In this document: positions 43,937 to 55,316 of the stretch, piece by piece
Position numbering within the stretch: the stretch's first letter is position 1
Layout of the letters: each line of letters begins with the position of its first letter
Assembly (NCBI GenBank): GCA_015179125.1
Contig: WHVA01000035.1
Coordinates: 124,001 to 188,000 of the forward strand
DNA length: 64,000 nt
From: Gautieria morchelliformis
Taxonomy: Eukaryota; Basidiomycota; Agaricomycetes; Gomphales; Gomphaceae
Direction: 5' to 3'
Translations under genes and position numbers: made by a program
Notes under the pieces: generated by a model
The model's database searches: none
What the model saw: the letters and a program-made list of their open reading frames with translations, nothing else
Told to the model about the DNA's origin: nothing

Positions 43937-46900
43937 TGGAGACCGTGCAGAGACTGAAGGGTTTATCAGGTCTATCAGGTTGTCCATCGCTGTCCAGCCA
44001 GCATCCTTCCCAGATGAGCGCACAAAGATCCTATATGCTCTTTCCTTCATGACAGGAGGCTCTGCGGAGATATGGGCACACAACGAGACACAGGCTGTCA
44101 TTGATGGCACCTCCTCTATATCCACTCTGGAGGGGTTCATTAAACGTGTGGAGGAGGCCTTTGGTGACCCAGATCGTGCCAGAACGGCTCGCACTAAACT
44201 GCATGACCTTAGGATGGTGTCAGGAATGTCGGCAGATGAATACACGGCTCAATTTGAGATCCTGGCAGGCAGGACAGGCTTTAATGATGAGGCACTCGAG
44301 GATGCTTATGCTCGTGGCCTTCCAGCAGGTATCCTTGATAAGATCCACGCCCAGCCCTTTCTTCCATCCAACCTCAAAGCCTGGAAGGAAGCAGCCTGTC
44401 AGATTGACTGCAATCATCGCCGTCTGTTAGAGGTCAGGAAGGCACAGACACCTCACGTCCCTAATCGCCCTCCTCCTGCCCGACCACCCCACACTCCTGC
44501 TACGGCTCCTGTTGTCACAGCACCACCCAGTAATGCGACACCTATGGACATTGACTCATCCCGCCGCCGCACCGAAACACGGACCTGCTACAACTGTAAG
44601 AGACCTGGTCACATTTCACCAGACTGTCCTGAACCTCGCAAGCCACAAATCTGCGCAAACCTCACAGAGGCAGACATTGCAGCAATTGTCTCTAAATCTG
44701 TAGCAGCGGCGATGGAGGAACGCAAACAGAAGGTGGAAGCCCCTGTCCAAGATGAAGGAAAGGGTTTTTAGGCCAGTCAGCGGTGAAAGACATGCCCCGC
44801 TCGACGAATCGGTTTTCAGTTCTCGAAACATGTACAATAGGGATCACAGGCGATATGATGCATCCTTCTCCTATCCCTGATCGAACTGAAACCAAACCAG
44901 CCATGCCAAAAACCCAACCTGTCGCTCCAGTTGCTAATGCAAACCTTCCAGTCCCTCTATATGTCCGTACTGCTGACCTCCGCCGATGCACCAAAGTACC
45001 TCTCAAGGTCCACTCCGTTGACACAGGGCATCCACTTGCAATTGACTCCCTCCTTGACAGTGGTGCTACAGGGATGTTCATCGATGTGGAGTTTGTAAGG
45101 GAACACAGACTTCGGACCCGTCCCCTACCCCGTGCCATCCCCATCTACAATATTGATGGTACCCCAAATGAGGCTGGCTCAATCAAGGAAGAAGTTGACC
45201 TCATTTGCACCTTTGGGGATCATACGGAATGTGCCACATTCTCCGTCACGAGCCTTGGACGACTTGCCATCATTCTTGGTCACACATGGCTTGTTGAACA
45301 CAACCTAGAAGTTGACTGGCATACAGGAGATGTGAAGATGACACGCTGTCCCAAGTCATGTGGGGGAAGACCTGTTGTCAGAGGGCCCACAGTCGAAACT
45401 GTTCCAGAAGAGAGTGTAGATCAAGAGGAGGTTCCCATACAGCACACCCGCTCCCTACTTGAGGAAGGAGACAGGACCTTTGTCATCTTTGTGAATGAGA
45501 GTCCTGAAATGATTGGCGCAGGCCGGACTGTCTCCCAACAGCTTGCTGAACAGGCCAGCAAGTCTGCACCAGTCAGATCCTTCGAGGACCTTGTCCCCAA
45601 ACCATACCAGGAGTTCAAGGATGTGTTTTCTAAGGAGTCATTTGACCAACTGCCTCCTCGAAAGCCCTGGGACCATGCAATTGAGCTCACTCCAGGTGCA
45701 CAACCCTTCAGCACAAAGGTTTACCCAATGTCACCGGTTGAGCAAAGGGAACTGGATAACTTCCTTGAGGAGAACCTGAAGAGCCATCGTATCCGCCCTT
45801 CCAAGTCACCTATGGCATCTCCAGTCTTCTTTGTGAAGAAAAAGGACGGCAGTCTTAGATTTGTGCAAGACTACCGGAAACTCAATGATATAACAATCAA
45901 GAATGCCTATCCTTTGCCCCTTGTTCCAGACATCATGAATAAGATTGCTGCTGGAAGGGCTAAATACTTCACAAAGCTTGACATTCGCTGGGGATATAAT
46001 AATGTACGCATAAAAGAGGGAGATGAGTGGAAGGCAGCCTTTCGGACAAATAGGGGCCTGTATGAACCTCTAGTCATGTTCTTTGGACTCACGAACAGCC
46101 CAGCAACCTTCCAGACGATGATGAATGACATCTTCAAGAGTCTCATCGATGAAGGGGTTGTGGTGGTGTTCATGGACGACATTCTCATCTTCACAGAGTC
46201 GCTTGAAGAACATTGTAGGATTGTACGACGTGTCCTTGAAATCCTCCGGGCCAACAACCTGTACCTCAAACCTGAAAAATGCCTATTTGAGCAACTAGAG
46301 GTGGAGTATCTCGGCCTCATCCTCTCTCAAGGACAGGTTCCCATGGACCCAGTCAAGGTTGCAGGGGTGCGGGACTGGCCAATACCACGTAACATCACTG
46401 AAGTCAAATCATTCCTTGGTTTCATCAACTTCTACTGTAGATTTGTGGAAGACTTCTCACACATTGCAAAGCCCCTCAACCAGTTGACAAAACAGGATGC
46501 CCAATGGTCTTGGGATCCAAATGGCCCAGAGCAAACGTCCTTCGACAAACTCAAACTCCTCATCACATCAACACCGATCCTTGTCCTCCCTGATCAAGAC
46601 AAACACTTCCGTCTTGAAACAGATGCCTCAGCCTATGCCACAGGAGCAGTACTGTCCCAGCTATGTGATGATGGCAAATGGCGACCTGTGGGGTTTGTCT
46701 CCAAAAGCCTCAATGATGCTGAACGCAACTATGCCCTCCATGACAAGGAGCTTCTTTCTGTGATTCGGGGATTAGAGGAATGGCGCCACATCTTAGAGGG
46801 AACGAAACACAAGATTGAGATTCTCAATGACCATCAGAATCTCACCTACTTCCGCACTGCACAAAACCTGAACCGTCGTCAAGCACGCTGGTCACTCTAC

Positions 46901-48668
46901 CTCTCTCGCTTTGATTTTGGGCTGATCCATCGTCCTGGTCGTCATTCAGCCAAGCCTGATGCACTCTCACGACGCGTGGATCATAAGCAGGGGGAGGAAG
47001 ACAACCAAAATCAAGTCTTACTTACCCCTGACTTGTTCCACATCAAGGCGAATCCTCCAGAGGCTGGCGCGCAGTTAGTCCCAGGTGAAGGTGATGCTTT
47101 CCTCAATCGAGTAAGGAACTGTGTAGACCGGGATGAAAAGGTTGCCAAGGCTCTCAAAGAACTGGGCTCCTCTGGAAATTTACGAGGAGAAGAGTGGTCT
47201 GAACAGGATGGGCTTGTCCTCTATCACAACAAAGTGTACGTGCCGCTTGATGCAAACTACGACATGACATAGTGAAAGCGCACCATGACATGCCTCTCAC
47301 CGGTCACCCTGGTCGTTGGAGAACCACTGAACTAGTTGCTCGGAGTTACTGGTGGCCTGGGATGGGACGTTACATTGCAAAATACGTGAAGGCCTGTGAC
47401 CTGTGCAACCGGACAAAAACCTTCCCTGCTTCTCCCATTGGCAAGCTTCTACCAAACCGTATCCCAGACCGTAGATGGCAGGTTATGTCTGTTGACTTGA
47501 TCGTAGAACTGCCTACCAGTCATGGCTATGATGCTCTCCTTGTTGTCGTCGATCGCCTCTCAAAGCGTGCACATGTCATTCCCACCACTTCAGATGTAAC
47601 TTCGGTGGGAGTTGCCCGACTCTTCCGTGATCATGTTTGGAAACTTCATGGGCTCCCTGAAGAAATCATCAGTGATCGAGGCACACAGTTCATCTCCCAG
47701 TTCATGCGTGAACTGAACAAACTTCTTGGTGTCAAAGTCGCTGCCTCTACTGCTTATCACCCCCAAACTGATGGACAGACTGAAAGGGTTAATCAGGAGA
47801 TTGAGCAATACCTTCGACTATTCATCAACCAGCGTCAGGATGATTGGTTTGAATGGATATCCTTGGCCGAGTTTGCCTATAACAACCGAATCCATGCCTC
47901 AACCCAGACTACACCCTTCATGTTAGACAGTGGCCAACATCCAAGGCTGGGACTGGAACCAGTCCGGGAAACTTGACTCGAGGCCCTGGATGAGTTCACA
48001 ACGCGGATGGAAGCGGCCACAAGAGAAGCTCGTTCAGCCCTGTCCAAGGCAGCAGAGGACATGGCACGCTTCTATGACGTGCACCATAAAGCAGCCCCAG
48101 TTTATAAGCTTGGTGACAAGGTCTGGCTCAATGCACAAAACATCACAACCACTCGCCCAATGAAGAAGCTAGACCACAAGTGGCTAGGCCCCTACACTGT
48201 TAATAAGGTGGTCTCACAAAATGCCTATGGTCTAAATCTTCCTGCATCCTTCGGTCGCACACATCCAGTGTTCTCTGTCGTCCTGCTTCGGCCATATGAA
48301 GATGACCCAATTCTTGAACATCATGCCCCTCCACCCCCCCCCCTGTCATACGGGATGGAGGCGAAGAATATGAAGTTGAAAGGATTCTAGACAGCAGGAT
48401 GTTCCGTGGAAGGTTGGAGTATCTCGTGCGCTGGAAGGGCTATGGAGCTGCCGACGATCTCTGGCTACCAGCGAAAGATCTCTCTGGGGCAAAGCGACTC
48501 GTTAAAGAATTTCACCGGCAGAACCCAGAGGCACCTCAGCGTGTCTCAGCAGCCACATACGTGTCCCTCCCCTTCCAGAGATATCAGAACTTCACAGAAC
48601 CTTCCAGGCAAACTCTCTTCGACTGGACAGCAGGCAGGGCTTCTACCTATAATGTCAAGGGTCCAGAA

Positions 48669-49157
48669 TGTTAGCAACTCGGGGCTATGGCAGGGAAGGT
48701 TCGGTAGAGTTCTTAGAAAGCTAGAATCAAATATACTCTCTCAGTGAATTTATTGTCACTGATGTATTAATACAATACCTAGAATCAAATATACTACATG
48801 ATTTTCAGTCAACATGCTATGTAAATATGAAGAATACTACTCGCCTCTCTCAGTGAATTTATTGTCACTGAGAGAGGAGTGTAATCCTGTCTCAGAAGGC
48901 ATATACTTGCACCCGGCCCTTTAGCGCCCAAGGGCTCGCGCGTCGAAGTCATTTCAAACTCCGCTGGGTGCAGCCGCCTGTGAAAATAGAAATAACAGAA
49001 TGGAATGGAGAGATAGGGAGTGACTAGAAAATTTCGAAAATAAGCAGAGAAGTGAATGCATGGTACAAGAACAATGTGAGAAACAATTGGAAACACCACA
49101 CAATAAATTGAACATATTATGCTTGATTTTGGTGCAGGAGCATAAATGCACCCAACA
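48669..49157 (-). repeat. 3' LTR of Copia 2
   Basis: 489 bp, identical by eye to 53428-53916. It contains a perfect 13-bp inverted repeat at 48844-48877, and part of the same sequence is repeated near 48736. The outside flank is CAGAA. Confidence 0.97.
48844..48877. repeat. 13-bp perfect hairpin inside the Copia 2 LTR
   Basis: CCTCTCTCAGTGA at 48844-48856 and its exact complement TCACTGAGAGAGG at 48865-48877, separated by an 8-nt AT-rich loop. The second LTR carries the same hairpin (around 53603-53636). It could be an RNA structure in R or U3, or a cruciform; role unknown. Confidence 0.9.
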
Positions 49158-49170
49158 CGCCCCCTCAAGC

Positions 49171-52100
49171 TTAATATATTCCGATTTTCTCGTTGAGGAT
49201 TCTCACTCTAGGACTAGGAAGTCCTTTAGTGAGAAGATCGGCTAGCATGTGTTCCGTTGGTAGGTACACAAGCTTAATTTCTTCATCTTCGACTATATCT
49301 CGGATGAAATATAATCTAATGTCGAAATGCTTGGTCCTCGTGTGTTGTTGAGTGCCATAGACGATGGCAATGGCTGATTGATTGTCTGAATAAAGTTTGA
49401 TGGGACAATTCAGCGGTTGGAATACTTCAGAAATAAAGTGGCGCATCCATAAGGCTTCTTTACTCGCATGAGTCAGGGCAACGAATTCGGCTTCAGTTGA
49501 TGATAGGGCTACTATGGATTGTTTTTGACAACTCCATGATACTGTCCCTCCATCAATCTGAAAAATATAAGCCGAGTATGAGTGCCTGTGCTCTTGAGAA
49601 GCCCAATCCGCATCTGAATACCCAATGAGGCCGTCTCGATTTTTCCCAAGTGTCAATTTGTAGTCCATCGTGCCTTTTAGATATTTAAAGACACGTTTGA
49701 CTGCATGCCAATGTGTTGGACCTGGGTTTTCGAGAAATTGAGAAAGTAATGACACTGCGAACGCAATGTCCGGTCGAGTGGCTACTGCTGCCCACATCAA
49801 TGATCCTATCGCTTGTCTGTATGGAATTCTTGACATCTTCTGTTTGTCTTCATCTGTGGAAGGGCATTGGTCCCTGGATAATTTAACGGCTGGGTCGAGA
49901 GGCGTGGAAAATGTTTTGGCATCATCCAGATTGAATTTTTTGATGATTTTTTGGATGTATGCGGCTTGTGATATTGCAATCGATTTGTTATTCCAATCTC
50001 TTTCGATTTTGAGGTTCAAAAGCCAGTGAATCTCGCCTAGGTCTTTCATACTAAAAACCTGGGCAAGGTCATGCTTTACCTCATCGAGGATTGGTTGACT
50101 CTCAGCTGTGATAGTGAGGTCATCTACTGCCGTTGCAATAATCGCATGCCCTCTCGGTCCACGTCTGCAAAATACAGCTCCATCCGAAGCTGATTTAGTG
50201 AATCCTAACTTGAGAAATTCACCACTCAGACGTTTGTACCATTCCCTTCCAGATTGTTTGAGGCCGTAAAGTGCTTTCTTCAGCAGGAGGACATCATCTT
50301 TGTCTCCGGTCTCATATCCATACGGCTGTCTCATGTAAATAGGTTCTGGCAGTGTAGCATTCAAATACGCACTGTCCACATCCATTTGGTGAATAGGCCA
50401 GTTGTTCCTGGCAGCAATGGCACATATAATCCGTAAGGAAGTCATCCGAGCAACAGGTGCATAGGTTTCATTGTAGTCGACTCCAAAACTTTGTGTAAAG
50501 CCTTGGGCGACCATCCTCGATCTAGGTGTAATGGGTTCACCTTCTGGATTGCGTTTCCAGAGGAATACCCATCTATTTCCGACAATATTTGCCCCAGGAG
50601 GTGGTTTAACCACTTCCCATACACCTTTGTCGAGTAGCACCTTGTACTCTTTATCCATCGATGCTTTCCACATAGGATCATTTAAGGCTTCATCTGCATT
50701 GCTAGGCTCATTCTGATTCAAATCCGGCAGCACATTATCTTTGTTTTGATCGGAGGTCGAAAGTGTACTGATGGCAAGGTTATAATCACTGATGCCGTCA
50801 GTGACAGAGGATAAATCTTGTTCAAATAATTTGTCTTGATGGTCCTCAATGTCCTCGTAAGCTAGTGTAGTGATATCTGCACCAGCATGTCTCTTAGCTT
50901 GAGACCTTGTTACAGGACCACTTGGGGCCGGCTGCACCTGCTGCTGACGGATCCTCTCGCTTCTCCTTGTTGGAGCAGCTTCTTTAGGTCTGACATCAAC
51001 AGTCTGACTGGGTTGCAGCTCTTTCAGACGTTCCTCTGGTTCATCATCATCAATTTCCTCGATCTTTGCCTCTTCGCTGACTAAGCGGCTAGGCATAGGT
51101 GCTGACGCCGAGATGGCCTGTACCATTTTTCTGGACGTAGGTAGCTGTGACTCTTCAATAGAAATGATTGGAGCTTTGCCCCCCTTCATCTCTGAGTCAA
51201 ATATAACATTCCGCTCGACAGAAACCTTCTGAGAGTCAGGCCAGTAGATGCAGTGACCATGGCTCTGTCCAGAGATTCCTATCCACCGAGCTCTTTTGGC
51301 ACGGGCTGCTAGTTTGTTTCCCTCATTAACTTTAACGTAGACTTCAATTCCCCACACGTGTATGTCTTTCAGGTTCGGTTTCTCGTGATGGATCATTTCA
51401 AAAGGGGTTTTGTCTGGCAAAGCTCTTGTATGTGTCCGATTCCTAAGATAGTTGGCGTGCAAAATTGCATGCCCCCATAAAGTCTTAGGAAGACTTGATT
51501 CCAATAGCATGGCACGAGCTCTTTCAACTAGAGTTCGGTTTAAACGTTCAGCAACACCATTTGACTCTGGGGTGTCGTGCACGGTTAACCGATGCTTCGT
51601 GCCTTGCTTGGCCAAATGCTGTTCAAATTCTGAGCTTGTGTATTCGCCCCCTCTGTCGGAAACAAGTGCTTTAATGTGCATATTCCTCTGTCGAAGCATC
51701 AAGGCCTCGTAGAGTTTGTATTTTGAAAATGCTTCCGATTTGTTTGCCATCAAATAGATAACCGATTCTCTTGAGTAGTCGTCAATGAAAGACACATAAT
51801 AGGATTTCTTGTCAATTGTGGAGTGTCTCGCTGGTCCCCAGACATCAGAATAAATTCTGTCACCGAATTTTGATGATCGGCTTCTGGGTTCCTGAGGAAG
51901 TGATTTACGTGCAATCTTCACCTGAATGCACGCATCGCAAACAACCTTGTCACCTTTTGAGCTCAATTCAATGCCTAATATCATGCCACGGTTGAGCAAG
52001 TGCTGTAGGGACTTTTGTGAAATGTGCCCCATTTTTTGATGTATTTCCATGGCTGATGCGCATACATGCGCTTCGGCACTTGTGTGTTGTAAATCAAATC

Positions 52101-53421
52101 GATATAAGCCATTCAGCTTCGGTGCTTGCATCAATATCCTGCCTTTACGATTGGATATTGTGCATTTCTGATCAGCTATTTGTGTGTTATAGCCTGCATC
52201 ATCGCACCGGCCAATCGAGATGAGGGTAACAGCCATTTTTGGCGCGTAGAACGTATCCTTCAATGTAATGTTCACAGTCTTATCTCCAACCTTGTTAGAT
52301 AGCACGAGTGAGCCTGAACCGAAGGCATCAAAAGTGCCTTTGTTGGCTGCACGAATTGTGCGCGGCTGTGAGAATGGACTGTAATCCCTCAATAAATTCT
52401 TGTGAGGGGTCATATGTGCGGTCGTTCCAGTGTCGAGGATGACAACAGTGTCCAGAGATAAACTACTCAAATTAGAGCAGTCGAAGTTGGCGAAAGCGGC
52501 TGGACTGCCACTCTCATCCTCCTCAGAGGACACTTCTTCGGCAACATTCGCCTTGGCTTTGCCCTTCTTCTTTTTGGCTTTCGCTTTCTTCTTCTGACGT
52601 GGCCCCTGGCCTTCTTTACCACCTCCTTTAGCCCAGCAACTCTCTATAGCATGTCCAGGCTTGTGGCAATTAGTGCATGTAGACACCTTCGGGTCTTTCC
52701 GGCCCTTCTGCCCTTTCGTAGATGAACCAATAAATGCCTGCTCTTCTTGTGAAATATTGAGAGTCTTTCTCCTGTCATATTGAGCCTTTAGTACTCTGAT
52801 AATATCATCAGGCACTAAGGGCATTCCACATTCTTCGAGCGACGTGGTAAGGGCATTCATAACTGCCTCATAGGAGGGTGGAAGTGATGCAAGGATAATG
52901 TCGGTGAACTCTCCTTCAGAAATTCTGGCTCCCATCTCATTGAGACGAGCATAGAGGTCTTGGGCCTTGTCCAAGTGATCTCTCAAGTCTCCATCCTCAG
53001 GACACCTCATACTGCGAAGCTGTCTCTGTAGGTTGGTGAGGACCATCTTGGGCTTTTTGGTCATCTCATTGACCAATGCATCCCAGACTTCTTTTGCTGT
53101 ATGTCTCTTCTGTAGCATCAGAGCTAGTGACTCTGACACTGAGACGATTATTTGGGTTTTTGCCTGTCCTTCTCTGGCAAGATATTTCTCCAGCTTCTCC
53201 TCAGCCTTCTCTATCTGAGTTTCCTCAGCTTCTGTGAGAATATGGCCTGGGGGCATGACTGGAGGATCAGGAGGTCGAATGGCTCTCCCTTCTATATGCC
53301 TGAGTAGATTTTTGGACTCAAAATAACTTGTGAGAGTAGCTCGCCACAGAGGCCAATTACTTCCATCTGTTGCAAGCTTCTCCACACCCAAAAGCTTCTG
53401 CGAAGTGTCTGCGGGGCCCAT
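49171..53421 (-). CDS. Copia 2 gag-pol polyprotein
   Basis: About 1,416 residues in one frame. Parts: UBN2-type Gag (about 10-230), a zinc knuckle CTNCHKPGHAIESC (~255), a Lys-rich stretch, a protease region (ILDTGTTAHMTP, ~325), Gag-pre-integrase and integrase (~440-750), a Copia-type reverse transcriptase with AVDDL (~930-1170) and RNase H (~1270-1400). I place the start at 53421 (MGPADTSQKLLGVEKL) rather than at the upstream Met inside the LTR; this start codon lies within the primer-binding site. The frame ends just inside the 3' LTR. It looks whole. Confidence 0.93.
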   Translation of the reverse strand: MGPADTSQKLLGVEKLATDGSNWPLWRATLTSYFESKNLLRHIEGRAIRPPDPPVMPPGHILTEAEETQIEKAEEKLEKYLAREGQAKTQIIVSVSESLALMLQKRHTAKEVWDALVNEMTKKPKMVLTNLQRQLRSMRCPEDGDLRDHLDKAQDLYARLNEMGARISEGEFTDIILASLPPSYEAVMNALTTSLEECGMPLVPDDIIRVLKAQYDRRKTLNISQEEQAFIGSSTKGQKGRKDPKVSTCTNCHKPGHAIESCWAKGGGKEGQGPRQKKKAKAKKKKGKAKANVAEEVSSEEDESGSPAAFANFDCSNLSSLSLDTVVILDTGTTAHMTPHKNLLRDYSPFSQPRTIRAANKGTFDAFGSGSLVLSNKVGDKTVNITLKDTFYAPKMAVTLISIGRCDDAGYNTQIADQKCTISNRKGRILMQAPKLNGLYRFDLQHTSAEAHVCASAMEIHQKMGHISQKSLQHLLNRGMILGIELSSKGDKVVCDACIQVKIARKSLPQEPRSRSSKFGDRIYSDVWGPARHSTIDKKSYYVSFIDDYSRESVIYLMANKSEAFSKYKLYEALMLRQRNMHIKALVSDRGGEYTSSEFEQHLAKQGTKHRLTVHDTPESNGVAERLNRTLVERARAMLLESSLPKTLWGHAILHANYLRNRTHTRALPDKTPFEMIHHEKPNLKDIHVWGIEVYVKVNEGNKLAARAKRARWIGISGQSHGHCIYWPDSQKVSVERNVIFDSEMKGGKAPIISIEESQLPTSRKMVQAISASAPMPSRLVSEEAKIEEIDDDEPEERLKELQPSQTVDVRPKEAAPTRRSERIRQQQVQPAPSGPVTRSQAKRHAGADITTLAYEDIEDHQDKLFEQDLSSVTDGISDYNLAISTLSTSDQNKDNVLPDLNQNEPSNADEALNDPMWKASMDKEYKVLLDKGVWEVVKPPPGANIVGNRWVFLWKRNPEGEPITPRSRMVAQGFTQSFGVDYNETYAPVARMTSLRIICAIAARNNWPIHQMDVDSAYLNATLPEPIYMRQPYGYETGDKDDVLLLKKALYGLKQSGREWYKRLSGEFLKLGFTKSASDGAVFCRRGPRGHAIIATAVDDLTITAESQPILDEVKHDLAQVFSMKDLGEIHWLLNLKIERDWNNKSIAISQAAYIQKIIKKFNLDDAKTFSTPLDPAVKLSRDQCPSTDEDKQKMSRIPYRQAIGSLMWAAVATRPDIAFAVSLLSQFLENPGPTHWHAVKRVFKYLKGTMDYKLTLGKNRDGLIGYSDADWASQEHRHSYSAYIFQIDGGTVSWSCQKQSIVALSSTEAEFVALTHASKEALWMRHFISEVFQPLNCPIKLYSDNQSAIAIVYGTQQHTRTKHFDIRLYFIRDIVEDEEIKLVYLPTEHMLADLLTKGLPSPRVRILNEKIGIY

Positions 53422-53425
53422 AACC
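53411..53425 (-). promoter_or_regulatory. Primer-binding site of Copia 2, overlapping the start codon
   Basis: Sense strand GGTTATGGGCCCCGC, two bases from the 5' LTR, identical to the site in Copia 1 and complementary to the anticodon stem-loop of initiator tRNA-Met. The ATG within it is the likely start of the polyprotein. Confidence 0.75.
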
Positions 53426-53427
53426 CT

Positions 53428-53916
53428 TGTTAGCAACTCGGGGCTATGGCAGGGAAGGTTCGGTAGAGTTCTTAGAAAGCTAGAATCAAATATACTCTCT
53501 CAGTGAATTTATTGTCACTGATGTATTAATACAATACCTAGAATCAAATATACTACATGATTTTCAGTCAACATGCTATGTAAATATGAAGAATACTACT
53601 CGCCTCTCTCAGTGAATTTATTGTCACTGAGAGAGGAGTGTAATCCTGTCTCAGAAGGCATATACTTGCACCCGGCCCTTTAGCGCCCAAGGGCTCGCGC
53701 GTCGAAGTCATTTCAAACTCCGCTGGGTGCAGCCGCCTGTGAAAATAGAAATAACAGAATGGAATGGAGAGATAGGGAGTGACTAGAAAATTTCGAAAAT
53801 AAGCAGAGAAGTGAATGCATGGTACAAGAACAATGTGAGAAACAATTGGAAACACCACACAATAAATTGAACATATTATGCTTGATTTTGGTGCAGGAGC
53901 ATAAATGCACCCAACA
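53428..53916 (-). repeat. 5' LTR of Copia 2
   Basis: 489 bp, identical by eye to 48669-49157. It is followed by the duplication CAGAA at 53917-53921. Confidence 0.97.
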
Positions 53917-54662
53917 CAGAACCCCAAAGATAAGCGATATTGGCCTCCGCCTAACCAATTCATTCCGATAAGCTATATATCCCCTCTCCACCTGTGACCG
54001 TTCACTTCCACTGCATCAACCCCACCACATCCATCAACCATGTCCTCGCCCGCCATTGAGCTTGTTGCCCTCCCCAGCTTCACCCAAAACCTCTCTGACC
54101 TGCCAAACATGTCACGTGTCGATCCCGCCCTCCTGCACTTCTCCGGCTTCTCGTCATCCAGAGCAGCCAGTGAAGCCAAGCTACAAAGGATGCTTGACTG
54201 CCGTGATCTCGACGTCGCATGGTCTTCAAAGTGGTCCGTCAGCTCTGAGGACCTCACACCAGTGAAGAGTCAGGCGCCCACTCGCCCTGCACTCGCATTC
54301 CTCAGACCCCGACACAGACGAGAGAACACGTACTACATCGGCGACCCTGTCTTCCTCAACGATGGAACCCCCCCTTGTGGAACCCCCTACACTTTTGAAG
54401 GCTGGGTGGGGCGGCGTTTCCGTAACATGGCAGGAGAGCGAATACGTCGAGCAAGGTTCCGAGGGCCGCACTTGCCCATGGACCCCAATCCCCCTGAGCT
54501 CATCATTGACCTGCGTTACCAGAAAGGGAAGGGCCGAGCGCCAGGAGGCCAGGAGAGATGGTGATCCCGCCTGTGGCGTACTTGGAAACGATGTCTCGGT
54601 GGATGTTGAGGGCTAGGTGGCAGCTGTGCTTGTCGGGACGACAAGCATTGAGAGGGGGGTGA

Positions 54663-55097
54663 TGTCAGGGTTCACGCATTTCCTTCCACAAGTTTCTATT
54701 TCCTTCCATGAGTTTCCGTCACCTTCCGTCAGTTTCCATAACCTTCCGTCAGTTTCCATAACTTTCCGTCACCTTCTGTCACATTCCATCACATGTCACA
54801 TTCCGTCACATTCCGTCACCTTCCATCACTTTCCGTCACCTTCCGTAACCTTCTACAAGTTTCCGTCTCCCCTATTATGTAAGCCTTGCCAGCGCTATAA
54901 GACTGTAGCCCATGTGGTGGCGTTTCCTCAGCTTGATCTCTGAGGATACCCACTACACAGGCAAGTCCCCATGTATCTATCGTTGGTAGAGTTATAAACT
55001 GAGGATACCCACTACACAGTTGGTCATTGTCCTAGTATTGGCTCTTATCTCCTTGAGTATCTTTGGTTGTGGCTTTGTCATTAGTGTTGCCCTCACA
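54663..55097 (+). repeat. LTR-like segment, probable 3' LTR of the Gypsy element
   Basis: Starts TGTCAGGG directly after a G-rich tract (GAGAGGGGGGTGA) and ends CCCTCACA, the usual TG...CA form. Its first 200 bp are a degenerate short-period repeat of TTTCCGTCACCTTCC-like words. A 21-nt direct repeat (starting CTGAGGATACCCACTACACA) is present at 54940-54960 and 54999-55019. There is no second copy in the window. Confidence 0.6.
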
Positions 55098-55316
55098 GAA
55101 CCCATGTCGTCCTGCAAGGACCTCGAAGCCCTAGATAGCTACCTAGAGCTTCGGGGGGTGAGCAAGCCACGCGACCTCCCCAGACGCCGCTAGACACGTC
55201 TGTCACGTGCAGACCACGTGACGCGCCGGCCACGGCGCGGTTAATTTTTCACCTCAGATCTTTCCGAGGGCGCATCGCTTCTTGGAAGCAACCACCACCA
55301 TCATCTACCCACGAAG
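55098..55316. other. Leader between LTR-like segment and ORF B
   Basis: CpG-rich sequence that marks the return to the outer element. A short open stretch from 55104 reads MSSCKDLEALDSYLELRGVS and stops at ~55193. It also holds several CACGTG-like words and a purine-poor run before the ATG of ORF B. Confidence 0.4.

Larger units (their letters stand above)
48669..53916 (-). mobile_element. Copia LTR retrotransposon 2, looks whole and young
   Basis: A 5,248-bp element, antisense, with 489-bp LTRs (TGTTAGCAAC...CACCCAACA on the plus strand) and the duplication CAGAA (48664-48668 and 53917-53921). The LTRs are identical by eye. It contains one long polyprotein frame, a primer-binding site next to the right-hand LTR and a purine tract (sense TTGAGGGGGCG) next to the left-hand LTR. 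It belongs to a different Copia lineage from Copia 1 (longer LTRs, different polyprotein) and lies inside the Gypsy element, so it is the youngest layer of the nest. Confidence 0.95.
43930..55097 (+). mobile_element. Gypsy chromovirus (Ty3/Metaviridae), broken, nested in outer element
   Basis: Parts in order on the plus strand: Gag capsid region and CCHC knuckle CYNCKRPGHISPDC (~43.9-44.77 kb), aspartic protease (~45.0-45.2 kb), reverse transcriptase with FMDDI (~45.8-46.3 kb), RNase H (~46.6-46.9 kb), integrase with its zinc-binding head and core (~47.27-48.0 kb), a chromodomain (LEYLVRWKGYGAADD, ~48.4-48.55 kb), a C-terminal block (~54.0-54.6 kb) and a 3' LTR-like segment (54663-55097). Copia 2 interrupts it after the chromodomain. 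No matching 5' LTR is in the window. It is broken, with roughly three or four breaks besides the nested insertion. Confidence 0.75.

Noticed and set aside
54674-54880. Repeated TTCCGTCACC words considered as a CRISPR-like or satellite array
   Set aside because: Units are short, degenerate and contiguous with the LTR-like segment, without spacers; it is an internal feature of the LTR.
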